NCBI RefSeq assembly: GCF_947496995.1
Contig: NZ_CANMFD010000005.1
Location: 186,001-250,000, forward strand
Direction: 5' to 3'
Length of the DNA: 64,000 bases
Origin: an uncultured Roseibium sp.
GTDB taxonomy: Bacteria; Pseudomonadota; Alphaproteobacteria; Rhizobiales; Stappiaceae
In this document: piece after piece, positions 48,301 through 57,800 of the stretch
Layout: each line of letters opens with the position of its first letter
Position numbering within the stretch: position 1 is the stretch's first letter
Notes under the pieces: model-generated
Seen by the model: only the letters and a program-made list of their open reading frames with translations
Databases searched by the model: none
Told to the model about the DNA's origin: nothing
Made by a program: the position numbers and the translations under genes

Positions 48301-51300
48301 GCGATCGATTATGTGGAAACGCACGGAACGGGCACACCGCTGGGCGATCCGATCGAGGCCGAAGCGCTGACCCGGGTTTTCGGAGATGGCCGATCGCCGG
48401 ACAGGCCTCTGTTCATCGGATCGGCCAAGACCAATCTGGGGCATCTGGAATCCGCCGCCGGAATCCTGGGCCTGATCAAGACCGCATTGTGTGTCCGCGC
48501 CGGCATGATGCCGGCAAGCCTTAATTTCGAAACACCGAACCACAGGATCGCCTGGGGCTCGGGGGCGCTGCAGGTGGTGAGTGAAACGCGCAAGTGGCCG
48601 TCTGGTGAGGCGAAGCGCCGTGCCGGTGTTTCGGCCTTCGGCCTTTCGGGGACGAATGCCCATGTGATCGTCGAACAGGCCGCGGACCGTGCGTCTCCCG
48701 ATGTTGTGGAAGCGGTGGAAGGCGGTCCGTTGCCCATTCTGACCTTTTCGGCCGCTACTGCGGAGGCCCTGCGCGCGCTGGCGGCAGAGCTCTGCGACTA
48801 TCTTGACGCGCGGCCGCAGACCGATTTGCGCATGTTTTGCGCGGCGACCGCCGCGAGCCGTTCGGATTTCGGCTACATCGCCGCCGGAGCGGTGGAGGAT
48901 ATGGTTTCGGCGAAGGCGGCCCTCAAGGCTCTGGCGGAGGGCAGGGCCGGCCGTCTGCGGACCGGACGCAGGCGCAGTGACGTGTTGCATCAGCTGGCTT
49001 TCGTCTTTACCGGGCAGGGCAGCCAGTGGGCGGGCATGGGCGCCGATCTTCTCGACCGTTCAAAGGCCTTCGCCGCTGAAATCGACAGCATAGACGCCCT
49101 GCTCGTTCCCCATACGGGTTGGACCGTTCGGGAAACACTTAGCGATACAAAGGCGGAAGACCTGCTGCGCCGCACCGACCGGGCGCAGGCCGCAATTTTC
49201 GCCGTGCAGGTCGCGCTTGTGCGGCTGCTCGAAGGGCTGGGCCTGTCGCCTGACGCGGTGATCGGCCACAGTGTGGGCGAGATCGCAGCGCATCACGTGG
49301 CGGGAATCCTGTCTCTGGAGGATGCCGTGCGGCTGGTTGCACTGCGTGGCTCGCTCATGCAGGCGGCGACGCGGGGACGCATGCTCGCCGTGGCATTGAG
49401 CGCGGAAGACGTTGTTCCGCACCTTGACGCCGTAGAAGGGCTTGATCTCGCCGTTGTCAACGGGCCGGAACAGGTGGTGTTGTCCGGAAACGCAGAGGCT
49501 GTTGCTGCGATGGCCGCGCGGCTGGACGGGTCGGGTATCCGCACGACCGATCTCGGCGTGGACTATGCTTTCCACGGTCGTCATGTTGCGGCCGAGGCCG
49601 CCCTTCTGACCGAGAAGCTGGATGCGCTTGCGGCGGCTCCCGGCCTGGTTCCGCTCTATTCAACGGTCACCGGCGGCCTGCTTCAGCCTGGAGAGGCCAC
49701 TCCGGATTATTGGGGCCGCAATGTTGGCGGCACGGTGCGGTTTGCGGACGCCATGGCTGCACTCCTTGCGGACGGATGCACGGATCTTGTCGAGATCGGC
49801 CCGCATCCGTCGCTTCTGCCCGTCATTGCCGCCTGCGCGGAAGCTGCCGGAACCGGGGTGAGTGCGGACGCCTGTATCGGAACCTTGAGAAAAGGCGAAC
49901 CGGGCGCCGCGAGCCTTGCCGACGTGTTGGCGGAACTGACCTGCCGGGGACTTGCTCCGGATCGAACGCAACTTCTGCCCGTCGGTGCCATTTTGCCCGA
50001 CCTGCCCACCTATCCCTGGCAGCGCGAGCGGTTCTGGCTGGAGGATTACAGGCCGTGGGACGTTCTGGCGGCGGAAGGCGCAACGCAGGTGGCGGGGATG
50101 TTCCTAACGGCGACCCGTCCCGTGACCATGCCCTTGACCGCGAAGGACTTGCCAGCACTCACAATCACCTACGGTGCTGACGACACAAGGGGACTGCAGG
50201 CTGCTGAAGACCTCAGGCAGCTTGTCGAAGTCGAGCGAACTTGCCGGATTGTGCCGGTCTCCGACGAAATGAGACTTGAGCAGGGAGACGGCGACTGGAT
50301 CGTTCACATTGCCGGAACCTCCTCGCCGGAGCGGATGTCCAAGGCATTATGCGATGTCACCGCCGTGGTTCAGACAGCGCTCGCTCGCGAGGGTTCAAGG
50401 TTCTGGCTGGTCACCTTCGATGCGGCGGATGAGAACCCGGGACCGGATCCGCTGGAAGCGCTGTTCCGTGTCGTGGCGCGAGAACATCCCGAGCTTGCCG
50501 GTGCCCGCGTGCGGCTGGCACGGGATGCCGATCTGTCCGGATTTGCTGCCCTGTTGCGCAGCGATGTGTCGGAATTCCGCGAAGACGAATTGCGTCTCGA
50601 CGGCCCCGACTTCCTCACGGAGCGTGTAATCCCGATCAATGAGGGGGCTACGGTCCGCTCCTGGCAGCTGCGCAGCGACGCGAGCTATCTCGTCACGGGC
50701 GGCACCGGCGGTCTCGGTCTGGCGCTCGCCGAGTGGCTGATCGCCCGGGGCGCCGGCCGAGTGGTCGTTAGCGGCCGCTCGAAACCGGGTCCGAAGGTTC
50801 AGGCTGCTATGGAGCGGCTGAACACGGATACGCTGCGGCTTGAGGCGGTGGCCGTGGATGCGACCGACCGGACCGAAATGGCTGCACTGATAGACCGCCT
50901 GTCAGGTGGAGACCTGCCCTTGCGTGGCGTCGTCCATGCAGCCGGTGTGCTCAGGGACAGCATCGTTCATTTGCTGACGCCGGAGCTGATCAGGGAGGTT
51001 GCAGATCCCAAGATTTCCGGCGGATGGATACTGCACGAGCTGACCCGTGACCTGCCGCTGGACCTTTTCGTGTGCGTTTCCTCCATCGCGGCCCTGCTGG
51101 GGCCGCCGGGGCAGGGAGCCTATGCTGCGGGCAATGGAGGGCTCGATGCGCTGGTGCGGATGCGCGCCGCGCAAGGTCTGCCCTCTCTCAGTCTCCAGGC
51201 AGGTATCATGGCCAATGTCGGGATGACGTCCAAGGGGGCCGTGGCGGAGCGTGACCTGCCTGCCCTCGGGATTGTTCCCTTGTCCCCGGAAGCGCTGTTC

Positions 51301-51897
51301 GATGGGCTTGAACGGGCGTGGATGACTGGCGAGCCGGTGGTCGCCCTTGCCGAATTCGACGCCGAAAAATGGACGAACTATCTGCCGGACTTCGCAAACC
51401 GCGCGCGGCTTTCAGAACTGATGATCGAGAGCGAACCGCAAGCCCTTCAGGATCTCCGCGGTCCGCCGCCTGAAGCTGTGGGGAAAACTCACACGGTGCT
51501 GCAGCGTATCGCAGCGCTTCCGGCGTCGGAGCGGACAGACGCGCTCATGTCCGAACTCGCGGAAATTATCGAGGCGGAGAACAAGACGCCGGCGGATCGG
51601 CTCGATCCCGACCTGAGCCTGCGGGAACTCGGGGTCAGTTCCCTTACGATCGTCGAATTGCGCAAGGCTGTCGAGGCCCGTTTCGATCATCCGATTTCAA
51701 TCACGCGGTTTTTTGAGTTTCCCACGATCCGCAGTTTTGCCGCTCATCTTGCGGGAACACTCGATTTCGGTGAAGCGGTGACCGGTACGCCGCCACCGGA
51801 AAGGCAAAGCTCCACCCCGGAGACGGGAAAACGTCAGGCTGACAGTCGCTCTGCAGTCCGCGAGGCGTTGCGCCGCAAGCTGGAGAAGTATCAATGA
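45367..51897 (+). CDS. PKS: FAAL-ACP-KS-AT-KR-ACP
   Basis: 2176 residues from TTG 45367 (AGGGG 7-11 bases upstream). Domains: fatty acyl-AMP ligase about 20-590 (IQFSSGSTGDPKG; WFPLTHDMGM; Lys566 in KTSSGKIRR); ACP with Ser640 (GLNSS); KS 694-1100 with Cys852 (DTACSS) and active His in ETHGTGTPLGDP and KTNLGHLE; AT from about 1209 with Ser1302 (GHSVGE) and YAFH in the specificity region; structural and catalytic KR about 1570-1955 (VTGGTGGLG, Ser1906, Tyr1919, LRD motif retaining the B-type Asp); ACP with Ser2092. No DH or ER is seen. It activates a free fatty acid and extends it by one ketide with a beta-hydroxyl. A basic helical C-terminal tail probably docks to the next protein, whose ATG overlaps this stop. 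Confidence 0.96.
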   Translation: MQKSGPVRVSYDKSPQPVGEASQLQFAPADKDLRHLLLQANPDRGIHYGIQGDSYQSYAELGDAAERIALGLMAAGVAEGDAVIVMIGAPRHFLECFWGCLLAGALPVPLQSGATDEAALKVLRVAAVLGSPWLISDKDISSQCGSVSAAHGLEDVLSALAAKQLSHEVLINPLEDAVLRIRLNAVATGPDSTAFIQFSSGSTGDPKGVVLTHRRILAHLADLGASCQASADDVFLSWFPLTHDMGMMLMHLLPLALGAAQTQIETKSFVQRPRRWLARAAELKATVLCTNNFGLKHFLKVTEGGTPVRDDLSGVRLMFNAAEPISAELWETFMTFVSETRLPHSAMYPGYGLAEATLAVSVPVPGDGLRTLSASRAALGPGDTVRAPDKPQDEVLLVDVGRAIENTRLRIAGEDGSDLGEGRIGEVQLQSRSSAEGYLNLPYDALYTPDAWLRTGDLGLLRDGRLFITGRIKEMITQGGQNFYPHDIERVAETVPGVELGRVVATSVFDPAEQSEQLLVFLHARRIDAALARLARDVQSVLAAQGGWNVDRVVPITAVPKTSSGKIRRNYLGSQYLSGALDSAAEELERLSRVNARRLAGDQRVRTRQILGVLQASAARLLALPDIDIRRPLADQGLNSSRAMALLVDAGQILGRDITVAQLYDNPTLLSLAEALSAEAEVRDDEEAAPLQPGVAITGIGCRFPGGVSSPASLLELLSEGRSAIGPLPDDRAPRNLPASKRPVAGFLDAIDMFDPAVFGISWAEASAMDPQQRLLLEVCWEALERAGLSGAERSRQTVGVFVGIGPGEYGFGRTTKPDQFSYTGTASAIAAGRLAFSLGLRGPAMVVDTACSSALAAVHLAVQSLIAGECETAIAAGVNLIVGPDGHAKLEAVSALSPTGQCRAFDDRADGYVRGEGCGAIVLRLADQVAEGDPVVALISGTALNQDGRSSGLTVPSGPAQSALVKRALARAGLQPDAIDYVETHGTGTPLGDPIEAEALTRVFGDGRSPDRPLFIGSAKTNLGHLESAAGILGLIKTALCVRAGMMPASLNFETPNHRIAWGSGALQVVSETRKWPSGEAKRRAGVSAFGLSGTNAHVIVEQAADRASPDVVEAVEGGPLPILTFSAATAEALRALAAELCDYLDARPQTDLRMFCAATAASRSDFGYIAAGAVEDMVSAKAALKALAEGRAGRLRTGRRRSDVLHQLAFVFTGQGSQWAGMGADLLDRSKAFAAEIDSIDALLVPHTGWTVRETLSDTKAEDLLRRTDRAQAAIFAVQVALVRLLEGLGLSPDAVIGHSVGEIAAHHVAGILSLEDAVRLVALRGSLMQAATRGRMLAVALSAEDVVPHLDAVEGLDLAVVNGPEQVVLSGNAEAVAAMAARLDGSGIRTTDLGVDYAFHGRHVAAEAALLTEKLDALAAAPGLVPLYSTVTGGLLQPGEATPDYWGRNVGGTVRFADAMAALLADGCTDLVEIGPHPSLLPVIAACAEAAGTGVSADACIGTLRKGEPGAASLADVLAELTCRGLAPDRTQLLPVGAILPDLPTYPWQRERFWLEDYRPWDVLAAEGATQVAGMFLTATRPVTMPLTAKDLPALTITYGADDTRGLQAAEDLRQLVEVERTCRIVPVSDEMRLEQGDGDWIVHIAGTSSPERMSKALCDVTAVVQTALAREGSRFWLVTFDAADENPGPDPLEALFRVVAREHPELAGARVRLARDADLSGFAALLRSDVSEFREDELRLDGPDFLTERVIPINEGATVRSWQLRSDASYLVTGGTGGLGLALAEWLIARGAGRVVVSGRSKPGPKVQAAMERLNTDTLRLEAVAVDATDRTEMAALIDRLSGGDLPLRGVVHAAGVLRDSIVHLLTPELIREVADPKISGGWILHELTRDLPLDLFVCVSSIAALLGPPGQGAYAAGNGGLDALVRMRAAQGLPSLSLQAGIMANVGMTSKGAVAERDLPALGIVPLSPEALFDGLERAWMTGEPVVALAEFDAEKWTNYLPDFANRARLSELMIESEPQALQDLRGPPPEAVGKTHTVLQRIAALPASERTDALMSELAEIIEAENKTPADRLDPDLSLRELGVSSLTIVELRKAVEARFDHPISITRFFEFPTIRSFAAHLAGTLDFGEAVTGTPPPERQSSTPETGKRQADSRSAVREALRRKLEKYQ

Positions 51898-54800
51898 GCT
51901 CCGGCGTCATTTCTTCCGATCATGATCGCGAGCTGGAAGAGCAGGCGCTTGACGTTATCACCCTGCTTGAAGAAAGGCTGGAAAAGGCACTTTCCGGCCA
52001 AAGCGAGCCTATCGCGATCATCGGCATGGGCTGCCGGTTTCCCGGTGGTGCCAACAATCCGGATGCATTGTGGGAGGTGCTCAACCGCGGAAGCGACACT
52101 TCCGGGGACGTCCCGGCAGACCGGTGGGAGCAGGGAGAAGAGGGAGATTCGATTTTAGCCTCCGCGCGCGGTCATTTTCTCGACGCACGCCCCGATGGGT
52201 TTGACGCCGGCCTTTTCGGTCTTGCGCCCGCGGAACTTACCGCAATGGACCCGCAGCAGCGGTTGCTGTTGGAAGTGGCATGGGAAGCCTTTGAGGACGC
52301 GGGCTTGCCAATCGATGCGGTGGCCGGTAGCCAGACGGCGGTTTTCATCGGGCTGGAAAAATCGGATTACACCCGCGCCAGCCTGTTTTCCGACGATCTG
52401 AGCCGGATCACACCGCACACCGGGACGGGTGTTGCGCATTCCTGCGCGGCCGGGCGTCTCGCCTACACGTTTGATCTGCGGGGGCCGGCAGGTGTTGTGG
52501 ATGCCGCCTGCGCATCGTCCCTGCTGGCGCTCGATCAGGCTTGCCAGAAGCTCTGGCGCGGATCAGCGGATCTGGCGCTTGCCGGCGGAGTGAGCCTGAT
52601 GTTCGGGCCCGAAGTCTTCGCGGCGTTGTCGAAGCTCGGCGCTTTGGCGCCGGACGGGCGATGCAAAACCTTCGATGCGTCAGGCAACGGCTATGGCCGG
52701 GGCGAAGGCTGCGGCGTGGTGGTGCTCAAGCGCCTTTCAGACGCACAGCGGGACGGTGACCGGATACAGGCGCTTGTCCACGGCGTGGCTGTCGGCCACG
52801 GCGGTCGCAGCAACGGCCTGACAGCGCCCAACGTCCGCTCGCAGGTGCAGGTGATCCGTGCGGCGCTGGTCGGTGCGGGAAAGCAACCGGCGGAAGTCGA
52901 CTACGTCGAAGCGCATGGAACAGGCACGCCGATGGGTGATCCCATCGAAATTGCAGCGCTCGCGGAAGTCTTTAGTCCGGATCGGCCGGACGGCCGGCCA
53001 TTGCTGGTCGGTTCTGCCAAATCGAATATCGGTCATCTGGAAGCAGCGGCCGGGATGGCCGGCATCCTCAAACTGGTGCTTGCGCATCAGCACGGTGCTA
53101 TTCCGCCGAATTGCAATTTCGATACCCCAAATCCTTTCATCGACTGGGAGGCCGCGCCGATCGAAGTCGTCAGCCGGCTGCGGCCGTGGAACGGTCCGGT
53201 CGCGCAGGACGGGGCACCCGTGTCACGACTGGCGGGTATCAGCGCATTCGGTTTCAGTGGGACGGTTGCCCATGCCCTGATCGGTTCTCCACCTGAGGCG
53301 GCGCCTGTCCTGAAATCAACCTGCCGCCGGCCCACGCAGATCCTTACGCTTTCAGCCCGTTCGAGCGAAGCGCTTGAGGCTCAAGCCCGGCAAATGGCTC
53401 ACTTGCTGGACGCGCCCGACATTGATTTTCAGACCGTCTGCGCCAACGCCAATACGACACGCAAGCATCACGAGTTTCGGGCTGCCGTGATCGGCGACTC
53501 GCCACGAGAGATGACGGATATCCTGAAAAGGCCGCTGGAGCCGGTTGCCGGGCGCGTCCTGATGGGGAGCGCGAACCCGAACAACGCGGTGCGAACGGCC
53601 TTCGTCTTCTCCGGCCAGGGAGGACTGCAGGGCGGCGTCGGCACGGACCTCTACGGAACCGTGCCGGCGTTCACGGAAACAATCGATTGCTGCGCGCTTA
53701 CACTCGACCCGGTTCTCGGCCAATCGCTGCCCGGGCTTCTGTTCGACGCGAAGACCCCCGGCTCAGCGTTTGACGATCCCCGGATCGCGCAGCCGGCGCT
53801 TTTCGCGCTGCAGGCGGCTCTGGTTGCCATGTGGCGTGACTGGGGTGTTACGCCTTCCGCCGTATTCGGTCACAGTTTCGGGCATTTCGCGGCCGCGCAT
53901 GCGGCCGGTGTGCTGTCGCTGGACGACGCGTTGGATCTGGTGATCGCCCGCGGAGAGCTTGCGCACAGTGACGGCGGGGATGGCCGTATGGCGGCCTGTT
54001 TCGCCTCGGCCGAGCAGATCCTGGAAACGGCGCGCAGCCAAGGTATCGACGTCACGATTGCCGCATTCAACGCACCTGAAAACACCACCGTTTCGGCGAC
54101 GCCGGACGCGATGGAGAAACTGATCCATGCGCTTGCCGCGCTCGGCATCACGGTGAAACCCCTGCCGATCCACCGCGCCTTCCACAGCCGGTTGATGCAA
54201 TCCGCCGCAGAGAAGTTTTGCGCCCGTGTCGCCAAGATCGAGCTGCATGCAGCGAAGATTCCCCTGATTCTGGATCTGACAGGGGACCAGGCGAGTGCCG
54301 AAGAGATTACCGACCCGGCAGTCTGGGCGCGGCAATTGCTCGAGCCGGTTCAATGCATGAAGGCATTGGAAACGCTCCGTGGCCGAAAATATACGGCGGC
54401 TCTGGAAATCGGTGCTTCCTCGGTGCTCTCGGGTCTCGGTCAGGAAAACGCCGGTGACGAAGACGCAATGGCCTGGCTGCCGAGCCTGCGCCGCTCAACC
54501 ACGGGCTGGCAGCAAGTGCTGGCGACACTGGGCGAATTGCATGTGCGCGGCGTCAAGGTGGACTGGCGCGGCTTTCATTCGGACGACGGGGCAAGCCGGA
54601 TCAAGCTGCCGACTTATCCCTTTCAGCGTAAAACCTACGCCATGCCGCTCACGCTGCCCGAACAGATGCGCACAGGCGGCTCTTCCGATCCCCGCTGGTC
54701 CGGGGTCAAGAATTGGCTGACGGCGGAAGGGCCCTTGGCGCAAAGCATAACCACCGGTCTTGAGGCCACTGCCCGTATCGGCCGGCGGCGTCTGGTCTCT

Positions 54801-57800
54801 TTTGCCCAGAGGATAGGCCTGTTCGATCTGGTCCGCTCGCAAACGAGTGCGCAGGTCCTGCTCGCGACCCTCAAGATTTCACCCAGCCACGAACGTCTGA
54901 TGCGGTGGTATCTCGACATTCTTGTTGATGACGACTGGCTGGAGCGTAAGGGCGACGCCTTTCAGGCCGCGGATCGTGCAGCGCAGATGGATTTTGCCGA
55001 ATGGGCGGCCGGGACCGAAACTGAAGAATCGCACCTGCGCGAAAGCCATCCGGATCTGAGGGCGGCATTCGATCTGCTGGCTGGCTGCTTCGAGGCCCTG
55101 CCGGACATTCTGCGTGGCATGCGCGATCCGATGGAAGTGCTCATGCCCGGCGGGTCAACCGCACTGCTCGACGGTCTTTACGGCGACGGACAACTGTCGC
55201 GGGCCTTCAATACCGTCATGGCGCAGGCCGTTCCTGCGGCGCTGACCGGCTTGGAGGCGCCCAGGGTGCTGGAAATCGGCGGCGGCACCGGAGGTGTCAC
55301 GCGCGGTATTCTGGACAGTCTGGCAAGCGATCCGCGTCGGGTTCATTACACCTTCACCGATGTGAGCGACGGCTTTGTCATGCCGGCGCGGGCGCGCTTG
55401 ACCGGCAACCGGCCTTCGATGGCGTTCGCCACTTTCGATGTGACAGAGCCGCCATCCGAACAGGGCTTCGAGCCGGGCAGTCAGGATGTGCTCGTTGCGT
55501 CCAACGTTCTGCATGCGACCCGCAACATCGTCGAGACGCTTCGGAACGCGGCGCAGCTGTTACGGCCGGGCGGGCGGCTGATCGTCAACGAAGTCACACG
55601 GCTGCATGATGTCGTCGGCATGATTTTCGGGCTGACACCGGGCTGGTGGCATTACGAGGATGAGTCTGCCCGTATCGCGCATTCGCCAGTCCTGAGCGTC
55701 CCCGGCTGGAAAAGTGCTCTGGCCGAAGCCGGATTCATGATTGAAGAGGTTTTCACCCTGGCCGGAGACGACAAGAAAACTCCCGTTCAGGCCGCTATCG
55801 TGGCGCGCCTTACCGGTGAATCTGCGATCAAGGCAATACCGGTCGCACCGGCCGTGCAAACCGAGGATCGGGGACCAGTGACAGCCTCCCGTGCGGAGCC
55901 ATCCGCGCGGGCGGACTATCTGCAGGATGTGAGCGGCCTCATCCGCACGATCAGCGGCATCGAAGTCGCGGACCACGACCTGGACAGCAATCTCTTCGCG
56001 CTGGGCATGGATTCCCTGCTTCTCATGCAATTGCGCAATGCCGTGCAGAAACGTTTCGGCGTCGAGCTGAAGATGAGCCGCTTCCACGAAGAACTGTCCT
56101 CGGTGCGGCGGATCGCCGAATATCTTGCCGAGGTGGTTCCACCCGCACCTGTTGCCGCGTCCTCTCCGCAGCCGCAGCCGCAGCCGACGGTTTCGCAGGC
56201 TCATCCCGGTGCGGAGATGCTTTTGCCGGCCGTTCCCCTGCCGACGGCAGCCGCGGGCACGTCGCTCGAAGCGATCGTGCAGCAGCAGCTCAAGTTGATG
56301 TCCGACCAGATCGCGCTTCTGTCTGGGCAACGTGTGGATGCCGGCCCGCGGCCAGTGGCCGTTGTGCCACCGGTCTCCGCGATTAACCCGGCGAGGGAAG
56401 CATCCCGTCAGGCCCCGATGCCGGCCGCTGGCGCACCCCTGGCGGCAGCCGGAAGCGATCTGACGGACCGTCAGCGCGCTTTCGTCAGGGATCTGATCGC
56501 CCGCTACACGGAACGGACTGCCGCCTCCAAGGCCTACGCCGGCAAGGCGCGTCCGAAGCTTGCCGACTGGATCGCCACCATCGGTTACAATCCGGACCTG
56601 AAGGAACTGATCTATCCGATCGTCTCGGCCGGGTCGGAAGGCAGCCGCATTCGGGATATCGACGGCAACAGTTATGTCGATCTCTCCTGCGGCTTCGGGG
56701 TCGATCTGCTCGGTCATCAACCCGCCTTTGTCACCGAAGCCATCCGCAAGCAGCTTAGCGAAGGCATGGAACTTGCCACGCAAAGCGACCTGGCCGAGGA
56801 AACGGCGAGCCTGCTGTGCGATCTGACGGGCTGCGAGCGCGTTGCGTTCAGCAACACCGGGACCGAGGCGGTGATGACCGCGTATCGTCTGGCGCGTGCC
56901 GTGACCGGCAAATCCAGGATCGCGATTTTCCGGGGTTCCTTCCACGGGTCCTATGATGGAGCGATGGCCTTCGGCAGTCCTCTCGGGACCATGTCCGCCT
57001 CGCTCGGCATTCTGCAAAACCAGATCGAGGACGTGATCGTGCTCGATTACGGGTCGGAAGCTGCGCTGGAGACAATCGCGGCGGAGGCCGATCATCTGGC
57101 GGGCGTGCTGGTGGAGCCGGTCCAGAGCCGCAATCCGGAGCTGCAGCCACGGGACTTCCTCCATGCCCTGCGCAAGCTGACCGCCGAGCGGGACATCACG
57201 CTGATCTTTGATGAGCTGATCACCGGATTTCGCTGCCATCCCGGTGGCGCGCAGGCGTATTTCGGCGTCAAGGCGGATATCGTCACCTACGGCAAGGTCC
57301 TGGGCGGTGGCTTGCCGATCAGCGCAATTGCCGGCAAGGCGCGCTTCATCGATCCGATGGATGGCGGTGCGTGGACGTATGGCGACGACAGCGGGCCGAC
57401 AACGACGCAGATCTTTTTCGGCGGGACATTCTGCCGTCACCCGCTGGCCCTGGCGAGCGCACGCGCCACGCTCGATCACCTGAAGCAGCAGGGACCGGGG
57501 CTTCAGCGTGACCTCAGCGCCCGCGCCCGAGACATGTGCGGGAGGCTGAACGACATGTTCGCCCGCCTCGGCATTCCGTTCCGCATCGCCTTCTTTGCAT
57601 CGCAGTTCCAGTTGCGACAGGTGACGGCTCAGGGTGAGGTCTATCAGACCCTTGAGCTGTCACTCTTCTTCTTCTCGCTGGTGTTGCAGGGCGTCTACAC
57701 CTGGGAACGGCGGACATGTTTCCTGTCCACCGCCCATAGCGATGCCGACATCGCGGCCATCGAAAAGGCAATGGAAACCGCCGCGCGCGACCTGCTGAAC

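Noticed and set aside
47107..48990. Long minus-strand frames opposite the PKS and PKS-NRPS genes
   Set aside because: All lie opposite clear KS, AT, MT or AMT domains and show no family resemblance.
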